The notes under the pieces were generated by a model, which worked only from the letters and a program-made list of their open reading frames with translations, made no database searches and was not told where the DNA came from. The translations under genes and the position numbers were made by a program. A stretch of 12,901 nt of DNA from the NCBI GenBank assembly GCA_964387325.1, contig CAYLYE010000182.1, positions 1 to 12,901 on the forward strand, in the 5' to 3' direction. Positions 1 to 8,070 of the stretch are shown piece by piece. Each line of letters begins with the position of its first letter. The stretch's first letter is position 1. The DNA is from CAZZBK01 sp964387325 (GTDB taxonomy: Bacteria; Planctomycetota; Planctomycetia; Pirellulales; PNKZ01).

Positions 1-1857
1 CCACAACTTGGCCAAGGCGTATTCGACAATGAAGATGGCGGGTAATTGGACCGCCGGGCGTTCGAGTTCTTTCGAGGCCTCGACATAGCTGGCCTCGTCG
101 CTGAACAGCAGCTCCTTGAGATCAAAGTCGACATGCGATCGCAACGCCTGGCAGCCCCGATCGACCCATTGTCGGAACACGCTCTGCGTCTGATAGAGTT
201 GGTAGCCCATGCGATGATACTGCGCGCCGCCGCCAGGGAACATGAAGACGACCGATGCTTTGTCCTGGGCTTTGTGGGTGAACACGCGTAGCGGGTCGCC
301 GCTGCCAAGCAATCGGGCGGCCTCGTCGAGACTCGCGGCGGCGACGACGCGCCGGTCGCTAAATGACCGCCGACCGACGCGCAACGTGTAGGCCACGTCG
401 GCCACGTTCAAATCGTTGCGTGCGGACAACTCTTGTGCCAAGCGCTGTGTGTTGGCCTCGAGCGCCGCGCCATTGCGGGCCGACAAGACGAACAATTGAT
501 ACGGTTGCTGCGATGGCGTCGACGCGGCGAAATCAGGCGCTTCCTCGACGACGATATGCGCGTTCGTACCGCCAACGCCCAACGACGTGACACCGGCCCG
601 CCGTGGCTGTGAGCCGCGCGGCCACGGTGTCAGCCGATGGTTCACCTTGAACGGGCTGTTTTCCAGATCGAGCTGGCTATTAGGCTGCTCGAAATTCAGC
701 GTCGCCGGCAACTCGCCCGCCTCGAGCGCGAGCGCAACCTTGATCATGCTCGCCACGCCGGCGGCGGTATCTAAGTGGCCGATGTTTGTTTTCACGCTGC
801 CGATCGAGCAGAATCCGCGACGCTGGGTGCTGGCGCGAAACGCCTGCGTGAGTCCAGCCACCTCGATCGGGTCACCCACGGCCGTACCGGTGCCATGACA
901 CTCGATGTATTGGATCGAATCGGCACTGACACCGGCCACGCTCAGCGCCTCGGCCACGGCCGCCGATTGACCGGCGACACTCGGGGCGAAGAAGCCCATC
1001 TTGCCCGCACCGTCGTTGTTCACGGCCGAGCCTTTGATAATTGCGTAGACATGGTCGCCATCGCGGAGCGCATCTTCGAGCCGCCGCAACACGACGACGC
1101 CGGCACCGCTGCCAAATACGGTCCCTTGCGCACGCTGATCGAAGGCTCGGCAACGACCGTCTGGCGCGAGGATATCGCCCGTCTGGTAGAGGTAGCCTCG
1201 TGCGTGTGGGATCTCGATCGTTACGCCACCGGAGAGCGCCAAGTCACACTCGCCGTTCAGGAGATTCTGACAAGCCGTGTGAATGGCCACGAGCGAGGTC
1301 GAGCAGGCGGTCTGCACATTCACGCTGGGGCCATTGAGATTAAAACTGTACGAAACGCGCGTGGCGAGAAAATCTTTGTCGTTGCCCGTGTGCCGCAGCA
1401 GAAACAGGCCGACGTTCTTGACCAGCTCGGGATTAGTGAGCAGGTTAAAGGCAAAATAGCTCCCCATGCCACAGCCGGCGAACACACCGACGCGGCCGTC
1501 GAAGCGTTCGGGAACGTGTCCGGCATCTTCGAACGCCTCCCACGCGCATTCGAGAAAATGACGATGCTGAGGGTCCATGATCGCGGCTTCTTTAGGGCTG
1601 AAGCCGAAAAACTCGGCGTCGAACCCTGCCACATCGCGCATGACCGCGCCGCGTTTGACGTACTGCGGATGGCGCAGTAACTCGGGTGACTCGCCCGCGG
1701 CGAGCAACTCGACGTCGCTCAGATCACGGATCCCCTCGGCACCATCGCGCAGCAGCTTCCAATACTCACGGATGTTGGTGATCGACGGCAGTCGAGCTGC
1801 CATACCGATGATGGCGATCGCTTGATCGTCGATCGAATCATAATTCGCTTCAGCCAT
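1..1857 (-). CDS. Type I polyketide synthase, N-terminal part (KS and start of AT), cut by the window edge
   Basis: The first 619 residues of a modular PKS are visible; the frame is open to base 1. Residues about 12-440 form a ketosynthase, which condenses the incoming acyl chain with an extender unit. The catalytic Cys185 lies in VQTACSTSLVAIH, His321 in ECHGTGTAVGDP and His361 in NIGHLDTAAG, so the KS looks active. Residues about 441-530 are the KS-AT linker. The acyltransferase opens at about 536 with FMFPGGGAQYHRMG, and the window ends before its GHS active site, so the extender unit cannot be read. The ATG at 1857 has a GAGGAG sequence 11 bases upstream; the next Met (residue 19) is already inside the KS. 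The gene lies 42 bases behind the NRPS gene on the same strand, so it is probably co-transcribed and takes its substrate from that carrier protein. KS-linker features resemble those of hybrid NRPS/PKS lines, which is a family impression only. Confidence 0.96.
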   Translation of the reverse strand, partial: MAEANYDSIDDQAIAIIGMAARLPSITNIREYWKLLRDGAEGIRDLSDVELLAAGESPELLRHPQYVKRGAVMRDVAGFDAEFFGFSPKEAAIMDPQHRHFLECAWEAFEDAGHVPERFDGRVGVFAGCGMGSYFAFNLLTNPELVKNVGLFLLRHTGNDKDFLATRVSYSFNLNGPSVNVQTACSTSLVAIHTACQNLLNGECDLALSGGVTIEIPHARGYLYQTGDILAPDGRCRAFDQRAQGTVFGSGAGVVVLRRLEDALRDGDHVYAIIKGSAVNNDGAGKMGFFAPSVAGQSAAVAEALSVAGVSADSIQYIECHGTGTAVGDPIEVAGLTQAFRASTQRRGFCSIGSVKTNIGHLDTAAGVASMIKVALALEAGELPATLNFEQPNSQLDLENSPFKVNHRLTPWPRGSQPRRAGVTSLGVGGTNAHIVVEEAPDFAASTPSQQPYQLFVLSARNGAALEANTQRLAQELSARNDLNVADVAYTLRVGRRSFSDRRVVAAASLDEAARLLGSGDPLRVFTHKAQDKASVVFMFPGGGAQYHRMGYQLYQTQSVFRQWVDRGCQALRSHVDFDLKELLFSDEASYVEASKELERPAVQLPAIFIVEYALAKLW

Positions 1858-1868
1858 AGCCGACGCTA

Positions 1869-1874
1869 CTCCTC
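1869..1874 (-). promoter_or_regulatory. Ribosome binding site of the PKS gene
   Basis: On the minus strand GAGGAG stands 11 bases before the ATG at 1857, within the 42-base gap after the NRPS stop codon. It supports this start over the internal Met at residue 19, and fits translation from a shared transcript. Confidence 0.7.
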
Positions 1875-1899
1875 ACAAATAACAAACCACATACACACA

Positions 1900-4800
1900 T
1901 TAGTTGAGGCGGCTCTTTTGACGCCGCGCGATCAATTTCTCGCGACGTTTCTCGCCTCGTTGAGCACTTGCTTTGACCTCGTCCGCTTCGCGATCGCCCG
2001 TGAGATGAACCACCAGCGCGCGAATCGTTGGGAAACGATACAAATCGGTCAGCGACACCGGAGTGTCGACCAACTTGACGATCTGGCGGTGCAACCGAAC
2101 GACGAGTAGCGAGTGTCCGCCCACGTCAAAAAAGTTGTCGTCGATTCCCACCTCGCCACGTCCTAATACGCTCTGCCAGAGTTGCACGAGCTTGGCTTCC
2201 AGAGCGTTGCCAGGTACGGTCCGCGAACTGGCACTCGACGGCTTCGGAGTCGAGCGCGGCGGAGGCAGCGCGCGGCGATCGATCTTGCCGTTGGGCGTGA
2301 GCGGCAACTCGTCGAGATACATGTAGTGCGCCGGCACCATGAACTCGGGCAATGACTGTTTCAGATGGTCGCGTAGCGCCTCCTTGGCGATCTCGCCAGC
2401 GTCGCTGACCAAATAGGCCACGAGGCGTTGATCGCCCGGCGCGAACTCATGGGCCGTCACGACACACTGTCGCACGCGCGGATATTCAGCCAGCCGGGCT
2501 TCGATCTCGCCCAACTCGACCCGATAGCCGCGAATTTTGATCTGGTGATCGGCGCGGCCGAGGAACTCGACCACTCCGTCAGCGCCATACCGGGCCAAAT
2601 CTCCGGTCCGGTACATACGTGCTCCACTCGAGTCGACAAACGGATCGTCGACAAAGCGCGAAGCGGTCAACTCCGGTCGGTTCAAGTAGCCTCGGGCGAC
2701 ACTGTCGCCGCCGATATACAACTCGCCGACACTTCCTAAGCTGACAAGTTGACGCTGCCCGTCGAGGATATACAGTCGGGTGTTGGCAATCGGCCGGCCG
2801 ATGGGAATCATCTCCGGCGCGCCCCGCACGCATTGCGTGGTCGACCAGACCGTGGTCTCGGTCGGACCGTACATATTGATCACGTTCTCGCCAATGAGCG
2901 GCGTCAGTTCACGGGCCAGATCGAGTGGGAAGGCCTCGCCCCCGAGCAGCATGTGCCGCACTTGGCTGAGCGCGGCGCGCGACTCGGCTTGCGCGAGCAA
3001 CATCCGGGCCATCGAAGGCGTACACTGAAAATGAGTCACGCCGTGGCGTACGATCTGAGCCGCGATTGAATAATCGTTCGATTGCAATGGCGGCTGCGTG
3101 GTTGGCGTGTTGGCCCGCTTGCGCAGTTCGTTGAGATACCGGAGGTGTTCGAGCACGTTGGACGTGGCGACACCAAAATCGATCAGGCAAGCAACCTCGT
3201 TCACACCGATGCCCTTGAGGCGCTCGATCATCGTGAGGCAACGGTCGGCTGACCCGAACAGCCCGCTCGATTCGTAATATCGCTCGAAGGCATGATCGAG
3301 CAGGGCCTGTTGTTCGTCGCTCGTGAGTCCTTGGAACTCGTCCCCTGCTTCGGCGGGCAAATTCGCCGGGCGTTTGAAGGCCGGGAACGACCAGGCATAC
3401 TTTTTCAGCAAGTTGAGCGAGGTGCTCAAATATTTCTGCAACGGGCCGCGGACCTGTTCGCGCACGGCGGCCTCGTCGGGTCCGACGAACGTATGCAGCA
3501 TGAGCGAGACAATGCCCGTGGTCGGATCGAAACCGGCCTCGGCGCGAGCCGCGCGGTAGGCGGCAATTTTAGGTTCGAGTTCCTCGACGCTCTGCCCCAG
3601 CAAGTGGGTCAGCACGTTCGCGCCGATCCGCCCAGCCTCGATGTACGTGTCGAGATTGCCGGCCGTCGTGATCCACAGTGGCAACTCGGTCTGAATGGGC
3701 CGCGGCAGGGTGCGGATCGTGACCGGCGTGCCACTCGGACCGGTGAACTCGACCTCGGCGCCGCTCCAGAGTCGGCGCACCACATCGATATCGCGGAAGA
3801 GTGCTTCTTTGGCCGCTCCATAGTTCTGCGGCATCAACACGAAGTCGTTGGGTTGCCAGCCCGCCGCCATCGCAACTCCGACTCGACCATGCGAGAGGTT
3901 ATCGACCACCGACCAGGCCTCGGCCACGCGCGCCGGGTGATGCAGCGGCAAGACCACGCTACCGGCCCGAATTTGCACGCGCTCGGTGATCGTTGCCACG
4001 GCCGCGCTCGTCACAGCCGGATGCGGATACAAGCCGCCGAAGGCATGAAAGTGCCGCTCAGGTGTCCAGACCGCGATAAAGCCATTCTGATCCGCGAAGC
4101 GGGCGCCGTCGAGCAGCAGCCGATACTTGTCGTCTCCCGTCTCGCAATCGTCGCCGGAGAAATAAAACAAACTGAAATCGATGGGGGTCGCACTCACACT
4201 GACCTTGGGGGTCATGGCTTCCCGCTCGCGATCGCGGAACAGCACGACCTTGAATCCGCGCGACAGCGTCCAGAGCAATTCGAGCACGGAGATATCGAAC
4301 GACAAACTCGTGACGGCCAACCAAACGCCCGGCGGGTCATGCTCGATCCGCTCGTCCATGCCCGCGAAAAAATTGAGCACATTGCGATGCTCGATCATGA
4401 CCCCCTTGGGTTTGCCGGTCGAGCCTGACGTGTAGATGACATACGCCAACTGCTGGCTGTTGAGCTTGCTGGGAACGTTGGCCTCGCTGTGGCAGGCGAT
4501 CTCGGGCCAGTCGGCGTCGACGAGCACCACTTCCGCGCGGTGCGACGGTAGCTGGCCGACGATGGCTGTCTCGCTGAGAATCACCCCCAGCGCGGCGTCT
4601 TCGATCATCAGCGCGATACGGTCCGCGGGGTACAGTGGGTCGAGCGGCACATAGGCTCCCCCCGACTTATGAACGGCAAGGATCGACACCACCAAATCGG
4701 TCGAGCGTTGCAAATGGATGCCAACCAAGCGGTCGGGACCAACTCCCCGCGCACGCAAGTGGGCCGCAAGCTGATTGGCGCGACGGTTCAACTCCTGGTA

Positions 4801-6585
4801 CGTGAGTGACACCCCTTCGCAGACCACGGCGACCGCGTCGGGCATCAGTGCCACGCGCTGCTCGATCGCCTGATGGATGCAAAGCTCGCGCGGATATTCG
4901 ACCTCGGTGGCATTCCATTGCTCAAGCAGCGTGTGTCGTTCCTCACCGCTGACAAGTTGCAATTGCGAGATGAGCTGCCGGGGCTCGATGGCCAACTGGC
5001 CGAGCAGCGTGAGAAATTGTTGTTGCAGTTGAGTCGCTGCCGCGGCGCTCAACACGTTGTGATCGTAAACCAAGTTCACGCTGCGACCATCACGCGATAC
5101 GAGTAGCGCCAGCGCCGTGAGCGGCTGCGGCTCGAAATTCGAGAGCACGGTGTCCGCATGAATGGCCACGCTCGGCAAGCGGAGCGAGGCGAGTTCCGGA
5201 CGACGGCCGATCAGATCGTGCATAAAAGTGCCGCGCTGGGCAAGTCGCGCCAACGAGTCATGCAGCCGTTGCACATTATCGGCGAACGACTCGTGCCATT
5301 GCAGCTCAACACGCCAAGGGACCGACACGGCGAACCAGCTCGACCAATGCCCGACCAACTCGCGAAGCGCATCGTTCGACCAAGTCAGGTCGAATCCATC
5401 GCGGTCGTTGCGGCGCGCGAGTAGCACCGACCAGGCAGTCGCCAGCACCTCGCTAAGCTCGAAGGTCTCAAAGGCCGCGGCCAACTCGACGCTCACGGGA
5501 ATCGGCAGTGCTCCCCAGCCCGGTGTTTGCAGCGGGCACGCTTCGCCACTGGCCGAAGGAACGCGCGCCGGATCGAGTGTCGCCATACGCTCGGTCCAGT
5601 AGGCTTCGTGTCGCGCCATGCGCAACGTGAGTTCGGTCAGCTCGCGGGCCTGATCGGCATTTAACATGTCGAGCGAGCGTCCTCGGTCAAGGTCGAGGCG
5701 TTCGACCACTTGCGACAGCGAGAGCTTGTTGCCAGCGAGATCGGCAAAGGCGAGCAGATCGATGGCCCCGTCGAGGGTCGCAACCCGCAGACGCTCGTCA
5801 TCGATCGTGAGGATTTGCCCGCAATGCTCTCCTAGCACATCGTCGACCGCTTCGGCTTGCGTGACGACCACCAGTTGATTGCGATGGCTGATCTTGGGCG
5901 AGCCCAACGGGTTCGGATAGCGGCCGAAATCGAGTGCTCGGACGAGAGCCACGAGGTCGGCCGAGGCGTGTTGAAAGTTTAACAAGCAACCTAATAGCGG
6001 ACGGTCGTGCCGGCCAAAGACACTCCGTTCGCCGAGGTCTTGCGTTTGATATTGCTCGCGTCCCTCGGCCAATTCATCGATCAGCTCGGCGAACGATTCC
6101 AGGCCCTGCTCGAAGCACCGCGTGTTGAGGGTCAGCGCGACCTCATGCTCGGCGATCTCGAAGCGGCGCTGCTTGAGGATCCGGCCGGCGTCGACCTCGG
6201 CGGTCATTTCATGCCATGTGATACCGTATTCGCGTTCGCGATGGATGAGCGCCCAGGCCGGCGCGTTGAGCCCGGCATAGCGGGGCAGAGGACCGTCGTG
6301 GAAATTGATCGCGCCGCGCCGCGGCTTGGCGAGCACATCGGCGGGAATGATGGCCAGATGCGTGATCGCGAACAGATAATCAAACGGTTCGGCATCGAGT
6401 GCGCCCCGATAATCGCTCGCGGGGTCGAGCACGGGCAGCCCTAGTTGTTGCGCCCAACGCACGACGCGCGGCGCAGCGCTGATGACACCGAGGATCGCAT
6501 GGCCGCGCTCACGGAGCACGTCGCCACACTCGATCAACAACGAATCCGCACCGATCAGAAAGCATCGTAGTGCTAAACGATCCAT
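1900..6585 (-). CDS. NRPS loading module: formyltransferase, partial condensation domain, adenylation domain interrupted by a luciferase-like monooxygenase, carrier protein
   Basis: This 1561-residue protein activates an amino acid and loads it on its own carrier domain. Residues 1-205 are a formyltransferase with Asn94, His96 (NFHDGPLPRYAG) and Asp132, the catalytic trio of the methionyl-tRNA formyltransferase fold; about 205-300 resemble that family's C-terminal barrel. Residues about 315-545 match only the C-terminal half of a condensation domain and have no HHxxxDG. Adenylation starts near 560 (A3 at 714-729, A4 LSFDIS at 761-766). Residues about 793-1155 are an FMN-dependent luciferase-like monooxygenase of the MupA/Atu3671 type (FSLFYFSGDD, WTPERHFHAFGGLYPHP). 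Adenylation resumes near 1165 (A5 NMYGPTETTVW at 1237, A7 YRTGDLARY at 1325, A8 at 1343, A10 Lys1434). The carrier domain has Ser1492 in DVGGHSLL. The pocket residues suggest glycine. Formylation is known from initiation modules such as LgrA of gramicidin. The start at 6585 has GGAG nine bases upstream. The C-terminal tail is basic. The chemistry performed is inferred. Confidence 0.95.
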   Translation of the reverse strand: MDRLALRCFLIGADSLLIECGDVLRERGHAILGVISAAPRVVRWAQQLGLPVLDPASDYRGALDAEPFDYLFAITHLAIIPADVLAKPRRGAINFHDGPLPRYAGLNAPAWALIHREREYGITWHEMTAEVDAGRILKQRRFEIAEHEVALTLNTRCFEQGLESFAELIDELAEGREQYQTQDLGERSVFGRHDRPLLGCLLNFQHASADLVALVRALDFGRYPNPLGSPKISHRNQLVVVTQAEAVDDVLGEHCGQILTIDDERLRVATLDGAIDLLAFADLAGNKLSLSQVVERLDLDRGRSLDMLNADQARELTELTLRMARHEAYWTERMATLDPARVPSASGEACPLQTPGWGALPIPVSVELAAAFETFELSEVLATAWSVLLARRNDRDGFDLTWSNDALRELVGHWSSWFAVSVPWRVELQWHESFADNVQRLHDSLARLAQRGTFMHDLIGRRPELASLRLPSVAIHADTVLSNFEPQPLTALALLVSRDGRSVNLVYDHNVLSAAAATQLQQQFLTLLGQLAIEPRQLISQLQLVSGEERHTLLEQWNATEVEYPRELCIHQAIEQRVALMPDAVAVVCEGVSLTYQELNRRANQLAAHLRARGVGPDRLVGIHLQRSTDLVVSILAVHKSGGAYVPLDPLYPADRIALMIEDAALGVILSETAIVGQLPSHRAEVVLVDADWPEIACHSEANVPSKLNSQQLAYVIYTSGSTGKPKGVMIEHRNVLNFFAGMDERIEHDPPGVWLAVTSLSFDISVLELLWTLSRGFKVVLFRDREREAMTPKVSVSATPIDFSLFYFSGDDCETGDDKYRLLLDGARFADQNGFIAVWTPERHFHAFGGLYPHPAVTSAAVATITERVQIRAGSVVLPLHHPARVAEAWSVVDNLSHGRVGVAMAAGWQPNDFVLMPQNYGAAKEALFRDIDVVRRLWSGAEVEFTGPSGTPVTIRTLPRPIQTELPLWITTAGNLDTYIEAGRIGANVLTHLLGQSVEELEPKIAAYRAARAEAGFDPTTGIVSLMLHTFVGPDEAAVREQVRGPLQKYLSTSLNLLKKYAWSFPAFKRPANLPAEAGDEFQGLTSDEQQALLDHAFERYYESSGLFGSADRCLTMIERLKGIGVNEVACLIDFGVATSNVLEHLRYLNELRKRANTPTTQPPLQSNDYSIAAQIVRHGVTHFQCTPSMARMLLAQAESRAALSQVRHMLLGGEAFPLDLARELTPLIGENVINMYGPTETTVWSTTQCVRGAPEMIPIGRPIANTRLYILDGQRQLVSLGSVGELYIGGDSVARGYLNRPELTASRFVDDPFVDSSGARMYRTGDLARYGADGVVEFLGRADHQIKIRGYRVELGEIEARLAEYPRVRQCVVTAHEFAPGDQRLVAYLVSDAGEIAKEALRDHLKQSLPEFMVPAHYMYLDELPLTPNGKIDRRALPPPRSTPKPSSASSRTVPGNALEAKLVQLWQSVLGRGEVGIDDNFFDVGGHSLLVVRLHRQIVKLVDTPVSLTDLYRFPTIRALVVHLTGDREADEVKASAQRGEKRREKLIARRQKSRLN

Positions 6586-6594
6586 TCGTCACCA

Positions 6595-6598
6595 CTCC
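6595..6598 (-). promoter_or_regulatory. Ribosome binding site of the NRPS gene
   Basis: GGAG on the minus strand sits nine bases before the ATG at 6585. The formyltransferase domain begins directly after this start, which agrees with it. Confidence 0.6.
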
Positions 6599-6756
6599 AA
6601 GTCTTGAGCCTGTTACCGATACGCCGGCGAGGGGTCGAGTGCGCAGCAGGCGCAAGGCCGTCCCAAACAACCACTCAACCCATTGATATTTAGTTCACGT
6701 TTCTCACCGTCGCGCCAGTGGCAGCTATGCTTGAGGAAAGAATGTTGAATCTTGCT

Positions 6757-6761
6757 AGGAG
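6757..6761 (+). promoter_or_regulatory. Ribosome binding site that fixes the glycosyltransferase start
   Basis: AGGAG ends eight bases before the ATG at 6770. A TTG at 6752 in the same frame lies upstream of this motif and would put the motif inside the gene, so the ATG is preferred. Confidence 0.75.
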
Positions 6762-6769
6762 CGGTCTCG

Positions 6770-7987
6770 ATGCACGACAAATTGACGCTGTTGGTGTTGC
6801 CCTCTTTGCGGGCTGTGAGCCGCGCGGACGGCACAATCGTTATGACCCGCAAGTTCGTGGAGGGGATGGAACAATACGTGACGCGCTGGCCCGGGCGGGT
6901 GTCAGCCGTACTGGAGGGGACGCTCGTCGAATCCAATAACCTCGATAACATCGCGGTGCGCCCCGAGGAGTTATCGTTCGACGTCACGGTGGCCGACTTC
7001 GACTCGCCGATGTTCCGCGCGTTACTGACCCCCGACACGGTGGTGCTGTGCGGTGGCGATCACCGACAGAATCATGTGGTGGACTGGTGTCGAGCGACGG
7101 GCGCGACAGCCGTCGTCTGCACCGAATACTCACTGCGGACTCGATTGCAGATCGCGCGGACAGAAGAGCGCCGTTGGCTCAAGCGCTGGCGACGCATGGC
7201 CTGGGAAGTGAATCAAGAACGGATTCGGCGAAACTATCTGGCTCGAGCCGCCGGTGTGCAGTGCAACGGTACGCCGACGTTCGACGCCTACGCGCCACTC
7301 AACGAGCGGACGATGGTGTACTTCGATACCCGCACGCCCCGCGAAGCACTCATCTCGCCCGAGTCGCTGGAGCAACGGCTGAGCGAACTCGACTTGAACG
7401 GGCCATTGCGGCTGGCGTTTTCGGGACGGCTCATCGAGATGAAAGGGGCGGACCACTTGGCACTCATCGCGGCCGAGATCGACCGTTTGAACGTCCCTTT
7501 CGAACTGACGATCTATGGCGACGGCGCATTGCGTGCCGAGTTGCAGCAGCAAGTCAGCGCGCTGGGACTGACGGATCGGGTGCATTTGCCCGGCACGCTT
7601 GACTTTCATCGCGAGCTACTACCGCAGTTGCGAGCCGAGTGCGACGTGTTCGTTTGCCCACACCGGCAAGGTGATCCGTCGTGTACGTATCTCGAAACAC
7701 TGGCGTGCGGGGTGCCGATCGTGGGCTACGCGAACGAAGCGTTCGCGGGCCTTCTCCGCCGAGCCGAGGTCGGCTGGTCGGCGCCGCTCGACGATCCGCG
7801 CGGCGTGGCTCGGCAGGTGGCCCGGTTACATCAGCGACGAGACGAACTGCGCGTGAAATCGCGTGCCGCGCTGGAGTTTGCCGCACGACATACGTTTGAA
7901 TCGGAATTTCAGCGGCGGATCGAGCACTTGCTGCTCTGCGCGGGGCAGACGTTCGATGAGCCCGTGCTTGAGTTCACGACCTCGTAG
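6770..7987 (+). CDS. Glycosyltransferase, GT4-like (GT-B fold)
   Basis: This 405-residue protein probably transfers a sugar from a nucleotide donor to an unknown acceptor in the cytoplasm. The C-terminal half has the GT4 nucleotide-binding pattern: FSGRLIEMKG at 217-226 with Arg220 and Lys225, then YGDGALRAELQ at 249-259, and CPHRQGDPSCTYLETLACG at 296-314 in the place of the EX7E motif. The second Glu is present (Glu309), but the residue eight before it is Gly301, with Asp302 one step on, so the motif is degenerate. The N-terminal half (1-200) is weakly conserved, as usual for the acceptor domain, and is rich in Arg at 130-155. No signal peptide or membrane helix is seen. It diverges from the NRPS/PKS operon, so it could glycosylate the product, or belong to cell-surface polysaccharide synthesis. 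Acceptor and donor cannot be read from the sequence. Confidence 0.85.
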   Translation: MHDKLTLLVLPSLRAVSRADGTIVMTRKFVEGMEQYVTRWPGRVSAVLEGTLVESNNLDNIAVRPEELSFDVTVADFDSPMFRALLTPDTVVLCGGDHRQNHVVDWCRATGATAVVCTEYSLRTRLQIARTEERRWLKRWRRMAWEVNQERIRRNYLARAAGVQCNGTPTFDAYAPLNERTMVYFDTRTPREALISPESLEQRLSELDLNGPLRLAFSGRLIEMKGADHLALIAAEIDRLNVPFELTIYGDGALRAELQQQVSALGLTDRVHLPGTLDFHRELLPQLRAECDVFVCPHRQGDPSCTYLETLACGVPIVGYANEAFAGLLRRAEVGWSAPLDDPRGVARQVARLHQRRDELRVKSRAALEFAARHTFESEFQRRIEHLLLCAGQTFDEPVLEFTTS

Positions 7988-8030
7988 CCACGGTTCGCGG
8001 TGTAGAAACGACGCGATGCAGAAACGATCG

Positions 8031-8063
8031 CGGCCGTCGACACGCAGTGGGTATCGACGGCCG
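8031..8063 (+). repeat. Perfect 10-bp inverted repeat behind the glycosyltransferase gene
   Basis: CGGCCGTCGA (8031-8040) and TCGACGGCCG (8054-8063) form a perfect GC-rich stem with a 13-base loop, 43 bases after the glycosyltransferase stop codon. The position suits a transcription end. On the plus strand the stem is followed by an A-run rather than a U-tract, so it is not a canonical intrinsic terminator. It may still stop polymerase or protect the 3' end. Confidence 0.45.
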
Positions 8064-8070
8064 TGACCGA

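Larger units (their letters stand above)
6586..6769. promoter_or_regulatory. Divergent intergenic region between the NRPS/PKS operon and the glycosyltransferase
   Basis: The 184 bases separate two divergently transcribed genes and so should hold promoters for both. An AT-richer patch lies at about 6681-6706. A TATGCT at 6726-6731 could be a -10 element for the plus-strand gene, but no convincing -35 lies at 17 bases. No clear operator palindrome was seen. The promoter role is inferred from gene layout. Confidence 0.4.

Noticed and set aside
775..1680. Long open frame of 301 codons on the plus strand, antisense to the ketosynthase
   Set aside because: The minus strand carries an unmistakable KS with all catalytic residues; the antisense frame is open because of GC-rich codon use and shows no domain.
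3121..4209. Insertion of a foreign monooxygenase gene that breaks the NRPS
   Set aside because: The frame is continuous on both sides, the adenylation motifs and pocket residues are intact, and this insertion position is known from other NRPSs.
3292..4428. Open frame of 378 codons on the plus strand, antisense to the monooxygenase insert
   Set aside because: It is a mirror of the conserved NRPS coding frame, its product is Arg/His/Gln-rich without recognisable motifs, and no ribosome binding site was evident.
5686..6585. Separate methionyl-tRNA formyltransferase gene
   Set aside because: The formyltransferase is in the same uninterrupted frame as the NRPS, with no stop codon or internal start between them.
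6752..6769. TTG start for the glycosyltransferase
   Set aside because: The AGGAG motif lies downstream of this codon and is ideally placed for the ATG at 6770.
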